Assembly: GCA_928212115.1 (NCBI GenBank)
Contig: CAKMRJ010005523.1
Location: 247,995,511 to 248,059,510 of the forward strand
Length of the DNA stretch: 64,000 nt
Direction of reading: 5' to 3'
DNA from: Lactuca virosa
Lineage: Eukaryota > Streptophyta > Magnoliopsida > Asterales > Asteraceae
A program made the position numbers and the translations under genes. The notes beneath the pieces are model-generated. The model was not told the origin of the DNA. It made no database searches and saw only the letters and a program-made list of their open reading frames with translations. Position 1 is the stretch's first letter. The number at the start of each line of letters is the position of its first letter. Below, piece after piece: positions 59,701-64,000 of this stretch.

Positions 59701-60405
59701 AAACGACATTTCAATCCATCAATTAACCATTCTACTTCCAGCTGTGAAACTCCAACTGATCATAATCATCACTCCCTTCCGGAGTCCCCGCGACTCGAAT
59801 CCTGACCTCGAACAAAACCCTCGAAGCCTCAAATCCAGAATCTCCTGTGCCAGCCTCCCCCGCTCACCCCGCGGAGTGCAACGAGTACGAAAAATCTCCC
59901 TGCTCCCAAGTAACTGCAACTCTCTACTCATCAGAATACATCCCAGTAACAAGTCCCTACCAGTCCTTCCCCGCGGACCTTAGCAGGTTCATAGCGCGCC
60001 TGACCTTCTGATCAGTAGGACATGATCGTGTGAAGCAACATCCCTCCACGTCATATGGCCACCTCATGGCTATAACCGGGTCCTGAACCCTATCGAAATT
60101 CGAGGCTTCGCGTTATCAAAGTCCCGATACTGGAAAGCTCGACCAGCTCCTCCCCCTGCTGCCGTTACAACTTATGTAGTTGTCGCGGCAGCCGTCTCGA
60201 CAATGGTTGCATAGCGCTCATCAAAATACTCAACCATGGTGGTCTTGATAGACCCAAACATCTCCGGCAACTGTCCCCGGACGATCTCGATCACCTCCTC
60301 CTGGATGATCTCACTGACACGATCCTCTGACAATGCTGGCCTATCCTAGCTGCCAGCTCCCGATCCTGATCAGAATCCGTTCTCAAGACGTCTCGTAACC
60401 ACCAT
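59700..60405 (-). pseudogene. Gypsy gag remnant
   Basis: The minus frame from 60405 reads MVVTRRLENGF, a stop, then RPALSEDRVSEIIQEEVIEI, VRGQLPEMFGSIKTTMVEYF, DERYATIVETAAATT, and after frame breaks QYRDFDNAKP, CCFTRSCPTDQKVRRAMNLL and RSAGKDW followed by a stop. This is the gag of a common plant Gypsy clade (EEV-EVIRGQ-PE-FGSIKTAM-EYFDERY...; ADQKVRCA-NLLR--A-DWW). Several stops replace Trp or Arg codons. Confidence 0.75.
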
Positions 60406-60938
60406 TCTATTAATACACCAAAAAGATCTCTGCTAACCCATATAATGACATGGAACCAACTCCCAACCAAACCCTAGGGGTTGTTACTTCCTTGCTACGC
60501 GTATAGGTCCTATGATTTCAGTAGTACGGGCCCATACTACCTTCCACACCTACCCATATTTGTCTCAAGTATCACCACAACACCCTAACAATATACATAA
60601 ACATAGCGATCGCTCAATCCCCACTCCTAGAGGAATGCTAAATATCTCATGACTGGCCTCCCGGCCTCGCACAACCCACCCATGAAATTTCCACCAACCC
60701 TGAAGCACTAGTGTATGCTAGCCATACATAACGCTGGACCCTATAGACTTTCGAATATACAATCCTACCCTAAGCTCCCAATTAAGCAAGAACAGAACAT
60801 AAGGCCGAATCAAACATTCTCAGGCTATAAGATCTTAATTATGTATAACCGTGATGCATACACTAAGCAACTACAGTAATGATGTCAATCTCATATAGAG
60901 GAAACCCTAGGCTAGCAGGCATCATGTAATCAGACGAT
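60406..60938 (-). other. Leader of the Gypsy element, truncated
   Basis: It contains AGTAGTACGGGCCCATACTA, closely like the leader of the element at 35298-38145 (AGTAGTACGGATCCAATACT). No primer-binding site remains at its right edge. Confidence 0.5.
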
Positions 60939-62284
60939 TCTATTGGGCCACAAGGCCCAATGGACCCAAATGTTCCAATATTGGCCCAAACATACATTCA
61001 GGCCCAACAACCAGCAAATCCAGGCCCAAAACCATGTGGGCCCAAAGGCCCGAAGTACGCTAAGGCCCAAGTCTTCCTGAGAGCGTACGCTCGACGTACC
61101 TCTTCTGTATGCTTAGCGTACTGGGTGAAGGGTTGTACGTGCAACGTACAACATAGTACGCCTAGCGTACAAACAGCTTATGCACAAAGTCCATTAAGTT
61201 CTTAATACATGAAGACTTTACGTCCCAAACGCAGATCTAAGTTGTTTGATGAGTCCTAAGGCATAAAGTTGACAACTTTATGCCTTTGCATGCTCCAAAA
61301 AGACCAAATAACATTCTACTTTCATGGGAATGACCCAAACTCCCACATAGATGGTCTTAAGCTCTAAAGGTACCAACTTTATGGACCTTGGACCTCAGAA
61401 ACACTAAGAGGGGCAACTCAAAGCTCCTGGAATGAAATCAATACCACTAGATCTCATACTTGGGACCAAAATGAACAAAAACACACAAATGGTAGATCTA
61501 AGATACCAATGATCAAGTTCAAAGCTTTATACCTTCATTAAGATGAAAATGAGTCACAAAATCCAGATCCATAAGCTTCTCCTTGATCCCCCATCTTTGC
61601 ATCAACTCCACCTTCTTGGAAATGGACCCAAACACTCCAAAAATGGACTCCATGAGCTTAAAATGCCACCATGGATGATATATGACGTTTTCTAGGGTTT
61701 TAGAGGGTGGAGGCTGAAGGTATTAGGGTTAGGTTATGAGATAAGGAGTTTAAATAGGGTCCAAGACCCTAAAATAGGGTTCTGATCTGTTTGGCGTACG
61801 CCCAACGTACTACGAAGAACATTCGCGACCATCCTAGTCAGTATGCCCAGCGTACTCCAAGGTACGCCCAACGTAATGCCTTCTTTACTAGTACGCCCCG
61901 CGTACGCTTTGTGTACGCCCCGTGTACTCGGCTAGGCCTGAAAACCCACGAAACTTCCGAAGGCCATAACTTCTTCGTTATAAACCCGATTCTGACGATC
62001 CTTATATCCACGGAAAGGTAACGAGAATCCCCACACTTATATCAACTTTATTTAAACTGAAAACCAACCGAACTAAAACCCAAAATTCATAAAAGAAGTC
62101 TGAAACACTACATTCCCGTTTTACCCTTGACTCCAAAGTGCAAACCGAACTATTGGGTTACATACCCACATTACCCCCATCCAAATGGGCCTAAATCTTA
62201 CCTTTATAAAGGCCCTAATCCTTATGATGACTGCTCTTCAGCTACCGCCTCGAATTAAGACTTAATTCAAAACAGGGCGTTACA
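60939..62284 (-). repeat. 5' LTR, truncated
   Basis: Homologous to 55921-57316 of the partner LTR, ending TTACA and followed by TSD ATGGG. It carries the same CGTACG clusters (61080-61170 and 61795-61930) with several C/T and A/G differences from the partner. Confidence 0.85.
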
Positions 62285-64000
62285 ATGGGTCAAAAAACAA
62301 ATGATCAAAAAGAAAATGAAGATGAAGAAGGAAATCGTGAAGAAGAAAATGATAATGATGGATGTCAACCAGAAGTAGATTATTTGTTTGATTCAAACGA
62401 AGCAGAGAATGAAGGAATAAAGAATGATGGAGATAACAATAAAAAAGATGGTGAAACTGAAGTAAAAGAGAATGATGGAGAGATCAATGAAAATGAGAAT
62501 GATGAAGAGAAAAATGATGAGAAGACTGAAGAAACAAATAAAGATGGAGAGACTAGTCGACAAAATGAAACAAATCAAAATCTGTTGGATAAAGTTGTTG
62601 ACAACATTGTGGATAATGTCCTTGGAGTTGGATTTTCAAGTTTAAATAATCAAGAAGATGAAATCTGGAATGACCCTGAAATGAAAACTATTTTGGATAA
62701 TATTGATATAGGTAAATTTTGACTAACTTTTATTTTATAAAATATATAAAAATATTAATACACAATAACCAATTTTTTTAATAAATTTTGACCAGGGTCA
62801 CCAACGACTAGAAGTAAAACTAATACTCTGATCAGTCAAGTTATTCAACGTATGTTACTATCAACTTATTATTTATTCACTAATTCATTAATTATTTATA
62901 TTTAATATATAATATTAACTGGATCTTGCAGAAAAGGGAAAATCAGAAGGTGTACATAAACAAGGAGAAGAAGTTGAAAAATAAAGGGAGATGATACAGG
63001 TAAATGAATGATTCATAAGTGAATAAGACACTATATAAATGAGTAAAAAAGATAGAATATTCATATATGATGTATATGTTTCAGTCAACGGAAGCTCTGA
63101 ACATGTAAACAAAGGAGGAGTAAAAGCTAACAACACAAAAGATGGAGGTGCAGATAAACAAACAGAAATTGAGAAAGGAAATACAGATGATAGAGGTAAA
63201 TAGTTGATTCACTAATAAATGAATATAATAAGTTTGATTATTCACTAATGAATAACAAAATATACGAATAAATAAAAAATATAGTATTACTTATTCATAA
63301 ATAATGATATGCATTACTTATTCATAACTGAATACATTACTTATTCACAAGTGAATAAGACAATGTAAGTAATGCTATGCATTACTTATTCAAAAATTAA
63401 CATATTGCAATATTTATATTCATTTATGAATAACTAATACAACATTTTGAACATATATAAAATATTCATATATGTTCTTTATCTTTCAGGAAAGAAAAAG
63501 TCTGAAAATGAAAACAACAAAGGAGGAGAAGCTGACAAGACAAAAGGAAAGGAAGAAGGTAACAATTTGGAAAAACATTTCAAAAATATTATAATTAACA
63601 TAAAACTATTTAATATGATAAATCTCTTGCCATGCAGATAACACACATCCAAGCTTTAGTCTAGGTCTCAGTCAAGATTCAGATCAAACTTCAAGTAAAA
63701 AATCTAATGAATCTTCACCAAAAAAACCACTTACAAAGAAACAAATCAAAGAAGACCATCAGAGGGTTGTGATCAAATTAGCAAACAAAAATGTTCTTAA
63801 TCCAAATCCAATCTCTGTATCAATTCCTACAGAAGTAGGACCATCAAAGAATGATCTTTAGGAACCAAGAGAGAAGAAGCTTGCTGATGCTTTCAAATCA
63901 CCTTACAAATGCAGGATAATAGACACAAAAGCTAAGCTGACAAATCATGAGAGTATTGTCTGTGAGTGGTTGTTCAACTTGCAAGGGAATACATCGTAAG
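62285..64000 (+). pseudogene. Ulp1-like gene, 3' part (continues beyond the window)
   Basis: The exon interrupted at 54636 resumes here: an acidic Asn/Glu/Asp-rich stretch (QKTNDQKENEDEEGN...) ends in DKVVDNIVDNVLGVGF and splices at 62711. Small exons follow (about 62797-62849, 62932-62982, 63085-63194, 63490-63558), then one from 63638: HPSFSLGLSQDSDQ, KKPLTKKQIKEDHQ, a TAG at 63859-63861, then FKSPYKCRIIDTKAKLTNHE and VCEWLFNLQG. The PSFSLGL and final stretch are typical of the part before the C48 protease domain, which would lie outside the window. Confidence 0.6.

Larger units (their letters stand above)
54637..62284 (-). mobile_element. Gypsy element in a Ulp1-like exon, with deleted 5' LTR end
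   Basis: A perfect 5-bp duplication ATGGG flanks it (54632-54636 and 62285-62289). The 3' LTR is 54637-57316, followed inside by a purine tract. The 5' LTR survives only as 60939-62284. The part equivalent to 54637-55920 and the primer-binding site are missing, so one deletion removed U5 and the priming signal. A decayed gag starts at 60405 on the minus strand. The interior is only about 3.6 kb, too short for a complete pol, and has no long frame. The element is dead unless helped in trans and repaired. Confidence 0.85.

Overview
This is nuclear DNA of a flowering plant. Every complete gene has GT-AG introns, and the products are typical dicot housekeeping proteins. The LTR-retrotransposon families (arrays of ACTCGWCGAGT, TCACGWCGTGA and CGTACG palindromes in or next to LTRs) look like those I associate with the lettuce tribe of Asteraceae (Lactuca-like). 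That placement is from memory and is not proven by the window.

Layout. 1-19749 is a nest of retroelements. A decayed Copia-type fragment (19064-19749) was hit by a Gypsy-type LTR whose pieces are 1-62, 10142-11047 and 18816-19063. That LTR was then hit by a Gypsy-type element (63-10141, perfect TSD TGTTG) and by a Copia-type element (11048-18815, TSD gtatt/atatt). The 63-10141 element is the most unusual object here. Its reverse transcriptase, RNase H and most of its integrase are missing, and in their place sits a complete, intron-containing RWP-RK (RKD) transcription-factor gene in antisense orientation.

20591-48769 is the gene island: D-cysteine desulfhydrase/ACC deaminase-like (10 exons, +), dihydropyrimidine dehydrogenase PYD1 (7 exons, +), cytosolic glutamine synthetase (11 exons, +), an Mpv17/PMP22-family protein (7 exons, +), and the PP6-type phosphatase catalytic subunit FyPP (10 exons, -). 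Several of these touch nitrogen or sulfur metabolism (D-Cys breakdown, uracil breakdown, ammonium assimilation), but there is no operon-like link. Between and inside them lie a tRNA-type SINE, a mariner-like element with a broken DD39D transposase, two foldback MITEs of one family with 9-bp TSDs, a hAT-type MITE with an 8-bp TSD, LINE fragments and a truncated Gypsy element.

49789-64000 is one large decayed gene of the plant Ulp1/C48-type family often carried by Mutator-like elements. It contains a duplicated 75-nt exon, introns full of TTATTCA...TGAATAA palindromes, an LTR inserted in its middle (52215-53419) and a 7.6-kb Gypsy element (54637-62284, TSD ATGGG) in an exon. Its C-terminal part runs off the window.

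The strongest unexplained signals are the RKD gene inside a retrotransposon, and a series of stem-loops in the internal region of the 11048-18815 Copia element whose loops are conserved (TGCCG core) while the stem sequences differ yet remain paired.
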